A stretch of DNA of 64,000 bases from Echinometra lucunter (Eukaryota; Echinodermata; Echinoidea; Camarodonta; Echinometridae): contig CM057161.1 of the NCBI GenBank assembly GCA_029962745.1, positions 12,024,436 through 12,088,435 on the forward strand. Direction: 5' to 3'. The translations under genes and the position numbers were made by a program. The notes below the pieces were generated by a model. That model was not told the origin of the DNA. It searched no databases and saw nothing but the letters and a program-made list of their open reading frames with translations. Positions 14,414 through 25,095 of the stretch are shown piece after piece. How positions within the stretch are numbered: position 1 is the first letter of the stretch; each line of letters begins with the position of its first letter.

Positions 14414-14973
14414 GTGCTTCCTTTGCCGATTTTGATGAAAACAAACGCACAAGGACAGCATACACTCGTGGTCAACTTCTAGAACTGGAGAAAGAATTTC
14501 ACTTCAATAAGTATATATCCCGGCCCCGAAGAATTGAACTGGCCGCCATGTTGAACTTAACTGAACGCCACATCAAAATTTGGTTCCAGAACAGGAGGAT
14601 GAAATGGAAGAAGGAGGAAGCGAAAAGAAAACCGCTGAAGCAGGACGCTGACGGAAGTGACGTCGGCAGTCAGAACGACATCGTCGCCAACGAAGAGAAG
14701 ATTTTACCTGACTCAAGGACTGATCATGAGAATTTGAACACGATGACCGGCGGCGATCGAGGAATTGAACGCACCGCGCAGTCTGGCGCGCAACGGCATC
14801 TGCCTAACCACAATGCATCATTAGAAAGGCGGGACAATTCGCCATCACAGCACGCATGCGCGTCACCGAGTAGTGAAGATAGCTTAGAACTGACCAAAAA
14901 TATGAACTCAATGTCTTCAAATCTTAGATCATCACAAGTGAAGCCACAAATGATCGATGCTCAGGCATTTTGA
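14414..14973 (+). CDS. Xlox: Xlox/Pdx ParaHox homeodomain protein, 3' coding exon (partial gene)
   Basis: This exon encodes a DNA-binding transcription factor of the ParaHox Xlox/Pdx class, which in deuterostomes acts in the nucleus to pattern the mid and posterior gut. After a split glycine codon come eight linker residues, then a complete 60-residue homeodomain (14440-14619), then a 117-residue tail ending in a stop at 14971-14973. The homeodomain has the TRTAYTR arm, LLELEKEF in helix 1, NKYISRPRR, and a recognition helix with [19 protein letters not shown]. His44 is the Xlox hallmark (Hox proteins have Gln there); Gln50 and Asn51 are the base-contacting residues. A basic KRK lies just after it. 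The tail is rich in Ser, Asn and charged residues, with no domain I recognise. The first exon, with the N-terminus and the PWM hexapeptide that contacts PBC partners, is not in the window. The frame is intact, so the gene looks functional. Confidence 0.96.
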
Positions 14974-15210
14974 TCCCTTTTGTCCCTTTATAGCTTTTAA
15001 TTATATAAAATATATGGTTTCCGCTTATAAATGCTTTAAGAATCTTTTAGCATCTGAAATTTATTACTGGTACTAGTTAAATGCAAATATAGTAACATGC
15101 TTTTAATTGGAGCGTGATTATTTGTAGGCATATCTTTGCTCAGTGTGATGAGCTTTCATCAAGTATTTTTGACGAATTTCAGTGAAAGGTTGACGAACTA
15201 AATTATAATA
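14974..15210 (+). other. Xlox: Probable Xlox 3' untranslated region
   Basis: AT-rich sequence after the stop codon. No canonical AATAAA occurs before the MITE at 15211. The nearest are 15297-15302 and 15302-15307, inside that MITE, then 16618-16623. The true cleavage site cannot be chosen from sequence alone. Confidence 0.4.
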
Positions 15211-15366
15211 CAATGGAAACTCGGTATAACGAGGTTCCTGGGACCATCAAAATTACCTCTTTATATCGAAACCTTGTTATATAAAGGCTAAAAAACAATA
15301 AAATAAAAAGAAATGGGACCGGAAAAATTACCTTGTTATAACAGTTCTTTATAACGAGGTTCCACT
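15211..15366. mobile_element. pogo/Tigger-like MITE flanked by TA
   Basis: A 156-bp element bounded by TA on both sides (15209-15210 and 15367-15368). The left end CAATGGAAACTCGGTATAAC pairs with the right end, whose reverse complement begins AGTGGAACCTCGTTATAA. About 16 of 20 positions match. TATAACGAGG-type ends with a TA target are typical of pogo/Tigger elements of the Tc1/mariner group. There is no transposase. It also supplies the nearest AATAAA hexamers downstream of Xlox. Confidence 0.8.
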
Positions 15367-15368
15367 TA

Positions 15369-18101
15369 TCTGTGAGAATTGGGAATGCCGTTCAAATATA
15401 ACATTGATTTGAATGAATCTCGGGACCATTTTGAATGAGAAGGTGATGTCTGATAGAATTGTTGAAATATATTTTAACTACATGTAACCAAAGACCCTAG
15501 AAAATGTCAAATTTGCTTATAAATAATTTAAATAAGCGTTTCTCAACCCTACATCTTTTTGGAACATCCCTGATTGGGGATATTATTTATTTTTCCAAAT
15601 CAAGAGAGAATACATTATTCCGTGGTTGGGTTAAAGGCATAGGAATATGGTGGGTTACACTTTAAAAGAAATCACTCACGTGCACGACTTTTGTTTTAAA
15701 CCTTAAATCGTAACCCTTACATGGTATCACTATAGAAATATGTAATTTATCACGAGATAATAATGGGAGGCGTGAAGTAGCAGTCTTAAGCAAATAACGT
15801 TTCTTTGTTTTATCGAGGGCTGCCGTTTGTAACACAAAGTCATTATTGTTTATTCACACGTTGTGTGACAGAACGGGTTAGTCATTCGGACAGATTATTT
15901 CAAACAGTAATACAAGCAATGATTTTCCTTCAAGACTTCTAGAAAAGTTTCAAAGGAGATGGCATGATGGGAAATTTGTAGAAATTGCACTGTAGGTGGG
16001 AAATGTTCCTCCTTGATGCATTATTTGGAATATTTAAGATTTCAAGACAATAACCATGATAACGAAGGTTTGATGTATTGGGTAATACGAGCGATGGAAA
16101 TGCTATGTCGAAGCAGTGTCATTTTGACTCTCTTATGATCTGACAGCGATCTTTATATCTCGATTGGGTCACCTTTTATCATCACTGAGCATCATTTTAA
16201 CTCATTGAAGACGACCATTATCATGTGCGACCAATTTTTATTCCCATAGATATTGGTACCAAACTATATGATTGTTTAATTAACTCGTATTCTATATTGG
16301 TATCAAACCATATGATTGTTTAATTAACTCGCATTCTATATTGGCTATGTGATAATTTCTATCAAATACTTTGAAATAACTTTTAAAAATGATTGTCGGG
16401 AATGATTGTTGTAACAGTGAATGCACGGGAAATTTTCAAATTACTTTTTAAAAATTTTTCGTTGAATTTCATTTTTCACATATTGCATTCATTTTTTTTA
16501 ACGATTCCACAGGCTTTAACCTTGTATTTGATCAACTGACTTTATAGGCTTAGTGGGAAAACCTTCAGTTTGAAGCACAAATTTTGTTTATGTAAACAAA
16601 GGAATAGTCGTAAGATAAATAAAAAACAGCTACCTCAGAATATCGTTCCTCTTGTGTTATTGCAAGTTGATATATCTACGAGCGATACTGTAAATACAGT
16701 GTATAGTTAGTCTCTCTGTCATGTTTATTAGTATACCGTTACTACCAGATACATATTCCTGGTATTTGTTTCTATTTCAATTGTAATATCACTGGCTTTG
16801 ACAAGTTTCCATGTTAAATTAGTTTTTGCGCACCCGCACTTCCAATAGCACAGGTTGATTTAAATATCATCCTTTCAACCGTTCTATTTTTATCTTTGTT
16901 TACTTTAAGATCAAGATTTTAATCAACCAAATGTAAAATTAACGATATCCTTAAGCCAGGTAGGCACTAAGGTTGTTTTTTTTAAATCGTGCTTTTTAGC
17001 AAAGGTTTGCCTGTACACAAAGTTAAAATGCATCATTGCAGTTTATTAGGTATTCAATAAATATGTGTAGGCTTACCCATGATTATTAATTTTGAAATGT
17101 TTATCTCATAGCTTTCATTTTAAAAATGATTTAAGTTGAGAGTAATTAGAATTTTGCCAAATTCTGTTCCAGTGAAAACTAAGAAGTGAATATTTAGGCA
17201 GATCTCGTATGTACTTCGTCTTGTATCTTTTATTTTTAGCACTAAAGAAGTCTTAGTTATAAATTCAAATGACATATTTTAAAATAAAACATATAATTAT
17301 GACGAGAAGCCCATAACCCTTCTTATGGTGAGATTCGTTTTATTTTTAGGAGAAAGATTTTACATTTCTTTGTTTGTAAATTTGACTAATTTTGCAATAT
17401 TTTCATGGACTAAACTCTTCTTGGACTTTCGTGTGTTGTCGAATAACGTTACATTTACATGTTTTATATGTTTCTTCACAAAATTGTACCGAAATGAACA
17501 TTCCCTTTCGTCGGTTATTTATGCTTAGATGTTATCAAACCATTACGATGTCTTTATTGTTACAGTGTCTTCGGTCCGGCGATTTTCATGAAATACTATA
17601 CCGAGGGGATATATGATACTGGATTTATATGTACATATTTACAATAAATCGAGACTATCTAAAACAGATTTAGCCCTTCTTTCCTTCTTCTGTTTTTGTA
17701 TCAATTTTTCCAACAGTTTAATTGGTAAATTATATAGTTAACAGTGTTCCTTGGTTGGTAAATGTTGTAGATAATTAAATCAAACAGATTTTGCAATTCG
17801 AAATCTCTTCTCCCTTCCTTTTCTATTTCGCCTCTCTTTCTTATCATTCCATGGATAAATGCAATTAGTGTTGAGACCATGTATCTCAGGAAAGTCTCTC
17901 CTATTCTCTTTATATCTCAAGCAGTCTTTTAACATCAAGCCGTAAACACATACATGTAATTTGCTTCAAGCTGAATGTACATCATGTTCACATGCACAAA
18001 ATATCCTCTTCCCCGACCCCTCCCCCTTTTCTATTGTTACAGTCTGTTTAGATTTGTGCCGATGTATCACAAAATATGCCCGACCTTCCCCTCTTCCACG
18101 C
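15369..18101. other. Non-coding sequence downstream of Xlox
   Basis: AT-rich, with no exon or RNA gene recognised. It includes an approximately 44-bp imperfect tandem duplication at 16250-16339 and possible poly(A) hexamers such as 16618-16623. Confidence 0.45.
16250..16339. repeat. 44-bp tandem duplication
   Basis: Two head-to-tail copies sharing ATATGATTGTTTAATTAACT and TATTGGTA blocks, with only a few substitutions. Confidence 0.9.
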
Positions 18102-18360
18102 TGGAGGTATCGAGGTATAGTGGTTCATTCACTTGACTCTCAATCAGAGGGTTGGGGTTCGAATCCCAGTACGACACTAACGTCTTTTGGTAAGATATTA
18201 ATCCACGTTTGCTACTCTCCACCCAAGTGTAAATGGGGACCTGAGCGCTACATAATTATTTGGTCGCTAAGCTGTGACCTCGATAATAATGCTGGAACGC
18301 CATGAGCGTCACGACGTGATGGGCCTGAGCGCTATACAAGAAGCCACCATTACCATTATA
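18102..18360 (+). mobile_element. tRNA-derived SINE, family 1, copy 1
   Basis: A tRNA-like head has an A-box region (AGTGGTTCATTCACTTGAC) and a perfect B box (GGGTTCGAATCCC, one G offset) near 18155. The body contains TTTGCTACTCTCCACCCA and CGTTTGCTACTCT blocks, GAGCGCTATACAAG, and an ATTACCATTATA tail. The copy at 35525-35802 shares the head, the AGACATTAGTC/AGATATTAATC block, the CTCCACCCA block and an ATT-rich tail. Family membership is therefore seen directly; the resemblance to sea urchin tRNA SINEs of the SURF type is from memory. A hAT-like MITE abuts the tail. Confidence 0.85.
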
Positions 18361-18577
18361 CAGGGGCGGTGCTACAGGGGGCAGGGGGGCATTCAAGTGA
18401 TTAAAAAACAGAAAAAAAAGGAGAAAAAGAAGAAGAGGAAGAAGAAAGAAGAGGGTGGGAAAAGAGAGGCCTGGGGCTTGCAACTATATAATACCCCTAT
18501 TTGTTCATCTAAAACGTCAATAAATTAACATGTGGGTCATCTTGCCCCCCTATCAAAATACCCTGGCGCCGCCCTTG
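18361..18577. mobile_element. hAT-like MITE inserted at a SINE tail
   Basis: The left end CAGGGGCGGTGCTACAGGG matches the reverse complement of the right end, CAAGGGCGGCGCCAGGGTA, and both lead into GGGGGGC blocks. CAGGGGCGG ends are common in hAT elements. No convincing 8-bp target duplication remains. The interior is a purine-rich AAG/GAA tract (about 18405-18460) with no coding capacity. Confidence 0.65.
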
Positions 18578-21334
18578 AATTCATGTTTTCACATTTTCTC
18601 AAAGCTCATTATTGACCCAGATATCCACAGCACTGGAGTGAAATGATAACTTACTCAGTTTTTTTTTTTCTTTTCGGTCTCAGTACTCACAATTATTGTT
18701 CTATACATAATCTTGAAAGTCCCAAACCCCTGGGATACGGCTTTGAACATATTAACTATGTTATCACAAACCATGTTTGAAAAAAAATACGTCCCGATCA
18801 ATGGTTAAAAACCTACCTATTTAATATTCATGAGTTAAAATGGATGTTGCCAACATGACACGCTTGGAATGCACTGGGGGTGTGTTGGAGTTTCCCCGGG
18901 CATTCAACTCGACCAGCAATTTTCATCAATCATTACCAAATTAATTTTGATAAAACATGATTGACAATTCACATGTATGATTGAACTGCACGCTCAAATA
19001 TTGGGTCAGATAATATTCAAGATTTTCTGGGATAAAATGAGTGATAGGCGAGGAATGCTTTTTTAGTCTATATCTGAACAGACTACTTAATATTTGAAAT
19101 ATTCCGATAAGGATAAGATATATTCATGGTTGGGGCATTCTCACGAAAATTAGATCTCGAAGCTCAGGTGTGATTTTTGTGGCTTAAAACTTTTCATTGC
19201 GACTGAAAATAAAGGAATTTTAGCTTGAATAAGTGAATAAAACTGTAAAATATTAACTTCTCTAAAACAAACTTTTAATGGGAAGGAAAGGGGAGTATAG
19301 AAGTATAATATTAAAAAACCTACGATAAAATCTGTTTTTAACAAAACAGAGAAAAATTAGGCTGAGAACTATTTCAATTTAAAGTCCCGTCTTTGTTACA
19401 ATAACCTATAATACAATGTCAAGTAAAGTTTCTTGCATTTTAACTTTGAGTTATGAAAGGCTACGTGTTTGACATCTTGCCAATTTATCCTTCCAAAAAA
19501 TTGCTTATCTGAAGAAAAATCCCGCTACAGGTTTTTTCTTTATTTCTTTCTTTCAGACATTACATCTTGAAGTACATCGAGCAAAGCTAAGTCAATAATC
19601 TTTCTTTGATAAAAACCGAGCTTCAGACAGCAGATAAGAACAAAGTTGATAAGTGTAGGGGCAGAGTTAGGACTACAATACAAACAGACCCACTACTATT
19701 TGTTTTTATTTTCCAAAGTGTTATATAGTAATAAGTTAGGTTCGTTTGATAAAGTTTGTTTCTGGGTCACTTTTTAAACATTGCTTTTAACCGGGGTCAA
19801 ATGTCAAAATCATAGTTATTCACTGTTTGACACTTAATGTCATTTTCATTATTACGGCTGAACAAAGCGACAATAAGAGAGCACTATTCTGTATATGTGA
19901 TGGTATTCCCCTTTGTACTAAGTCAGTTTTATTTAAGGATACTGATAAATTACTAAAAAAAAAAACACACACTTCAACTCTGACAAGGCGGGTAGCTTTG
20001 TGTTTAACCGCAATATGAAATATGAAATGAAATGCAAAAGGTACACACCGGGGGTACACACTGAAATAAAAGTAAATTCTTCTCTTTTTTTAGGACAAAT
20101 TTAATCTAATACAGACATTCCAGGCGCCTGAAGTGACAAGTTTGTCCCAGTTGTTTATCTCCATAGAAGCCTCGCCAAGCAAACACAAATTGAGCCAATA
20201 CCATTCACTTAAAGGTATCACCTAGCTCCCCCATCCGTATCTTACTGTTTTGCCCCGGATCCCCTCGATTTTTGTATGCAGATATTCTATACATTTGACC
20301 AACCCTAGAATTCTGACCACGGGTAAATATATTCTTATTGGGTAATTTTAGAGAGTTGGTGGTAGATAGGTGCGCAGTGGTGACCTACATCATCATCATG
20401 TATCGAATATAGCTGATGATTTATGACAGGCAGTTCTAGGACACCCCCTCCTTCGTACAACCAACGAACAAGTATACCATCTCGCGATATGTGAAAGTGG
20501 GTCAATCAGTTTGTCATGATGGGTTGCCCGGAGTTCTGATAAGGGGTTATATTTCCTAAAAATAGTTGCCTGCGATGGTTACCTCTAACAAATTTGTTCC
20601 AGTACGGATAGAGAATAAAATACTGCAATGTGAATGCATTGTATTAAAATTGCGGAAAAGGGAATATAATTTCGTAGAATGCTTACAGTGTAACCTCACT
20701 TGAAGAGTGCGTGCGGCCCAGAAAAGCTGCCGCCCCTTTCCCGCATCCAGGACCTGCGCACAAGGCGCGCATCGTGCGGATAGTTTGCAAGCAGTTTATT
20801 TGTAAGATACTCGAATATTCTGTGGGCCTCTTTTGTTTCGGAGTACAAAGTTCTTTTTCAAGCGAGAAGGAAACCACATTCAAGATATTCGCCTTCTTAT
20901 ACGACGATTATGAGGGGGAAAAGAACAAGATGCAGAAGTGTTGACATCATGTACACAAAGGTCCATGTTGAACAAGATGCTTATCTCCAGTCCATTCTCG
21001 AATCATTCTGGCATTGACACTTCAGTCGACTTGTGCAGACTGGAGGAGGGGCGTTGATCAATTTTCAGGATAAAAGGGCGGGGACAAAAGTGATCAGAAG
21101 CGCATTTCGTCTGTATAGAAAGAACAAGAATGTCAAGTAGTATGCGCGTGTTGAAGGAAGTGCAATCATCTTTTTGCACTGATCCCCCTCTCTCTCCGTC
21201 GTTTCTCCAGTTCTCTTATTTTTCATTGTTTTCTTCTCGAGATGGCGCACCTGCAATTAGGGTGGAAGGGATTAACTTAAGGTTTGGCAGTTGTCTCTCC
21301 CTCAGTCTCATGCGCTGTTATTCCACCCCCTCTG
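18578..21334. other. Non-coding; GC-richer island at 20.69-21.10 kb
   Basis: No gene is recognised. From about 20690 to 21100 the sequence is much richer in G+C and CpG (GCGTGCGGCCC, GGCGCGCATCGTGCGG). It includes GGATAAAAGGGCGGGG at about 21068, which resembles a TATA box beside a GC box. The following frames are short and run into a CT repeat, so no transcript is claimed. Confidence 0.35.
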
Positions 21335-21460
21335 TCTCTGTCTGTCTGTGTGTCTCTCTCTGTCTCTCTCTCTCTCTCTCTCGGTATATTCTCATCATCT
21401 TTTTATTTATTCCTCTCCCCCTCTTTCTCTGTCTGTCTGTCTGTCTCTCTCTCCCTATTT
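21335..21460. repeat. (CT)n/(CTGT)n tract
   Basis: Pyrimidine repeats made of CT, CTGT and TCTC units, interrupted at 21383-21420. Three Ser/Leu/Cys-rich open frames arise from it and are artefacts. Confidence 0.92.
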
Positions 21461-21594
21461 ATATCCCAATCCTCTTCCTTCAAAAAAACCACAGTAATCA
21501 TAACTTGTTTTTGTATCAAGAGTTGATCTACCATTTTGAAAATGTAGCCACTGCTCGGTCCTTGTAAATGATGATCGAACATTTTAGGGTATAT

Positions 21595-21690
21595 GTATGT
21601 AACACCCCCCCCCCCCCCCTCTTCTGAAAGCCCAACATAAAAGTACATAGAACTTTCAGTGCTGTTTCACGTGGAACTCGCTCGTGAACT
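21595..21690 (+). repeat. ~90-bp direct repeat, left copy
   Basis: Shares TGTAACACC, a CTTCTGAAAGCCCA-like block, CAGTGCTGT and CACGTGGAACTCGCTCGTGA with 23577-23661. A long C run (from about 21604) is present here and nearly absent in the other copy. Confidence 0.85.
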
Positions 21691-21782
21691 CGCTCAATAC
21701 TTCTCCAAAAACATCGGATTCCTTGAATTTATCTTCTCGAGCGCAAAATGTGAAATTTCGAAATATTACCATTGTTCATGAT

Positions 21783-23500
21783 TCATTCATTTATTTATTT
21801 TCTGTTCATGCAGGGGAACACCCTAACAGCACAGCTGGTTTCCATAGGGGTTCACATTAAAATACATTTGACATACAAGTGTCATTAACAAGATAAAAAT
21901 AAATAATAACAGGATAATGAAGAGGAACTTAACACGCATGATAAAATGTAAAATAAGTCAAAGGAATAACAAAACAAGACCATATATAAGCGAACAAAGG
22001 TCTTGGGTAAACACATAAACAGATATCTCTATAAAATCATGTGAAACATTACAAAACACAAAAAAGGATAAATAGAAATAAACTAGCAACATAACAAATT
22101 ACAGGTACACAGGGCAGTAAAATAGTAGGAGTATAAGTAGAAGAAAAAAGGGGGTGAGGAAAGATCTTATTCCGTTTGTAAGCATAATTCTGAGTAACTG
22201 GATAGTAGTAAATTTACTTAGAGTTTATTAACATAAGTTTTTAAATTGTTGCACGACATACGTGATCCAGACTATAGTCGACGTTTGCGTCTTAGGTTTC
22301 GGCATTAACTGTGTACCAGGTCTGGAGGGTGATTCATAAAGCTGTTCGTAAAGTTACGAAAGACTTTACGAACGACTTGAATATGGCAGGACAAAATGGG
22401 ATTCTCATGCAGTATAAATCGCTTCAACTAAAAATGTTATATGTAGACATAGATTAACATTAATATTGTTTACAAACATTTTTATTGCAAAGTATACTTT
22501 TTGCCACAATTTAATTGAGATTATGGGAAATGTAGTCACACTTTGTTAAAACGTCAGGGAAAAAATATGGGCATTCCATTTGGCACTTCATATTCAAGTC
22601 GTTCGTAAAGTCATGCGTAACTAAGAGCAGCTTCATGAAATACGCCCCTGGTATTGTGAATGATTTCACGATAGTCGAAAGGTTATACATGCAAAAGGGA
22701 CCAAGCTTGTCGACAGCTTGAAACATTAAATGTGACAAGTGCTTTGAGTGGCATATATTTAGACGATCATGTTTTAGTTAGTTTACAAGATATCGTCTAC
22801 AGGGAACATAACGTATAATGCGTTTTCAATACAATTTGTAGAGATCTGCTCAGCAGAACCTGCAGTTTATCATTATTTAGCCCTGTGTATTCCCCTAAAC
22901 AACACTACCACAATCGAAATCAGACTGAATAATAGATAAAGGTGCATAAAAATGGTAACGAAGAACCCATATCGATAAATGGGTCTTTTCTCTTTAAAGG
23001 TATACATTTAACAACTTTTTAAGACAAAAATTACGAAAGGACTGTTTCTAGGTATTTGCAGGAGTGAACTCTTTGTATGGCTTCATTTTCTATTTTTACC
23101 TGGCTTTCTTGTTTTCCATCTTTTTAGGCGCAGACGAAACAATGATCATGATTATATTCACAAGTTTTCCTATTAGCGACAAATCGATTTCTTTTCAACC
23201 ATTGTGAGATATATATTCCAGATCAAGAATCAGATTTAGTATTATTTGTTCGGGGTTATTCGAAGAATACATTAAATAAGTATCATCTTTAAGTCGCAGC
23301 GATCGATTACAGTACGCATTTCATGCACATAATATGAGAAGAGCAGCGGGCCAAGTAAACTTCCCTGGGGTATCCCACGCGTTATACGTTATTTAGTTTA
23401 GATGAGAAACCGTTGACACATGTAAATTGTTGCCGAAAAGATCAATAGTTGTCTAACCAGCTTCATCGAACCCATACCTAATCAAGATTAATAAGAAAAC
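21783..23500 (-). pseudogene. CR1-like non-LTR retrotransposon, 5'-truncated and decayed
   Basis: On the minus strand the conceptual translation contains GIPQGSLLGPLLF (near 23340-23385), the RT motif found as GVPQGSVLGPLLF in CR1/L2 elements. It is followed after a frameshift by DDTYLMYS, matching the catalytic FADDT box, then WLKRNRFVANRKT, and further on SIIQSDFDCGSVVWGN-like sequence typical of the RT C-terminus. Several stops and frameshifts break it. The 3' end is CR1-like, with a short hairpin-forming tail and AAATAAATAAATGAATGAAT repeats at about 21783-21815. A MITE (22323-22651) interrupts the C-terminal part. The element is dead; the clade call is from motif memory. Confidence 0.85.
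22323..22651. mobile_element. MITE nested in the CR1-like remnant
   Basis: Inverted ends of about 85 bp. The left side carries ATTCATAAAGCTGTTCGTAA, GTTACG and GACTTTACGAACGACTTGAA. The right side, reversed, carries CAGGGGCGTATTTCATGAAG, CTGCTCTTAGTTACG and the same GACTTTACGAACGACTTGAA block. The interior is AT-rich without a frame. Its position inside broken LINE coding sequence shows it inserted after the LINE. Confidence 0.85.
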
Positions 23501-23576
23501 AACAAAATATATGTAATAATTGACGTAATATATACATGTATTTCAGTGATATATTCACCTATGATACATCATAGAA

Positions 23577-23661
23577 TGTAACACCTCCTTTCTAAAAGCC
23601 CAGCATTAAAGAACATTCAACTATCAGTGCTGTTGCACGTGGAACTCGCTCGTGAACATTA
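23577..23661 (+). repeat. ~90-bp direct repeat, right copy
   Basis: Counterpart of 21595-21690, ending in the same CACGTGGAACTCGCTCGTGA block. The two copies bracket the CR1-like remnant at about 2 kb spacing. Confidence 0.85.
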
Positions 23662-24674
23662 CTCTCCGTCTTAAATCTGTCAATGTGAACTTTATCAACC
23701 CAATAACAACAACAATGCTGAATAGAAATTATTCAAATTAATCGAATGACTAAAATTACTAAAAATCAATTCAGTAATACACAAAATATCTATTATTATG
23801 CGATAAGTATTCATATGTTTAGCAGTCATTACCTGAAAATGCCGACGTTTCCAAGAATTTTTGTACGGGTTGTACATAACCATCATAGCTTAATATACGA
23901 AGTTCAATGCCTACAAAATGACAATACAAAAGTAGCTCTTCATCCCTTTGTTTTTAAACTAACACTGTCCATTATATACATGCTATAAAAAGCAAAAGAT
24001 TGTCTTCAAAATACAAATGTGTCGAAACCCAGTCTGTTGCGACAATGCAATGGCCCCTAAGACAAGTTGTCCTTCATACTGGTCACGAAAACTTTGAAGA
24101 CATCATTGATGGTTCTTGGAATTAAAGTTATACTTCCCAGAATTATTAAATGAACGAATACTTGTTTCTTTAGTTTCTCCGTTTTTCAGAATACAAATAA
24201 TTATGTGAAAAGTTCATGACAATCACGTCTATAATTAAAGACTTGGAAGCCATAAAATATATCATTTCATTTATAATTATTCCCACTTAATTTACTTTGT
24301 GTTATGATTTTATGTTGCGTTAGCAGCAGCTGAAGTTCTTTATGTATTATTGTTTCCTATACTCCTATTTTACAACGGCTCTTTCATACAGCCTTACTCT
24401 TCAAAAGTACTTCAGTTTCATCGCTTATCTGAGGACCTCTAAAAGAAATCAAATAAGATATAAATTGTGATTTATATATTAAATAGATTTTCACTTTTCA
24501 GTTTTGCATCATCAGCGCTCATTTCGGGTGAATTGATTTCGATTATTGGGGTAATACTATCTTGAAACCGCTTAGTGAGGTGAATTGGTATAGAGCAATT
24601 ATATATCTCGGTCACAAAGGAGAACCACTTTCCAACTTGAATACTATATGATAATCAAAAGAAGAGAGAAAGTG
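23662..24674. other. Non-coding AT-rich sequence
   Basis: No exon, RNA gene or dispersed repeat was recognised. Two overlapping ~60-80-codon frames on opposite strands near 23.7-24.0 kb have no family resemblance. Confidence 0.4.
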
Positions 24675-24697
24675 AAGGAGAGAGAGAGAGAGAGAGG
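24675..24697. repeat. (GA)n microsatellite
   Basis: Short GA dinucleotide run. Confidence 0.9.
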
Positions 24698-24779
24698 TGA
24701 ATAAAGAAAAACGAGTGAACGAGTATGAAGAGTTGTTTTTCCTTTAAAGCTTTGCTTCTCCATCTGTTTCTTTCTCTTT

Positions 24780-24948
24780 TATTTTTATTGATATGTCACT
24801 AAATTTGTAATATTCCTTGATGTACTGTTTGTAAAGCGAGTTGCTGTCTTTGCAAGCCTTTGGATTTATTTAGCGATTCCCTAGGCACATTTTTTACTGT
24901 ACTATATGCTTTTGTATTTTTTATGAACTGAATAAATTGAATTGATTA
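24780..24948 (+). mobile_element. Possible LINE 3' tail
   Basis: The sequence ends in TGAACTGAATAAATTGAATT, which resembles the AATTGAA-type tails of CR1/L2 elements and includes an AATAAA. No reverse transcriptase motif lies upstream, so this is a weak call. Confidence 0.3.
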
Positions 24949-24978
24949 AAGAGATTGAGAAGTGAAACAAGAACACGG

Positions 24979-25095
24979 AGAGAGAGAGAGAGAGAGAGAA
25001 AGAGAGGGAGAGGTATAAAGAGGAATGAGAGAATGAAGAAAAGAAAAAAGATGGGGAAGGAGGGAGAGAGAGAGAGGAGGAGGAGGAGGAGGATG
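24979..25095. repeat. (GA)n/(GGA)n purine tract
   Basis: Interrupted GA, AAAG and GGA units. It accounts for the Arg/Glu-rich frame on + and the Ser/Pro/Leu-rich frames on -. Confidence 0.92.
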
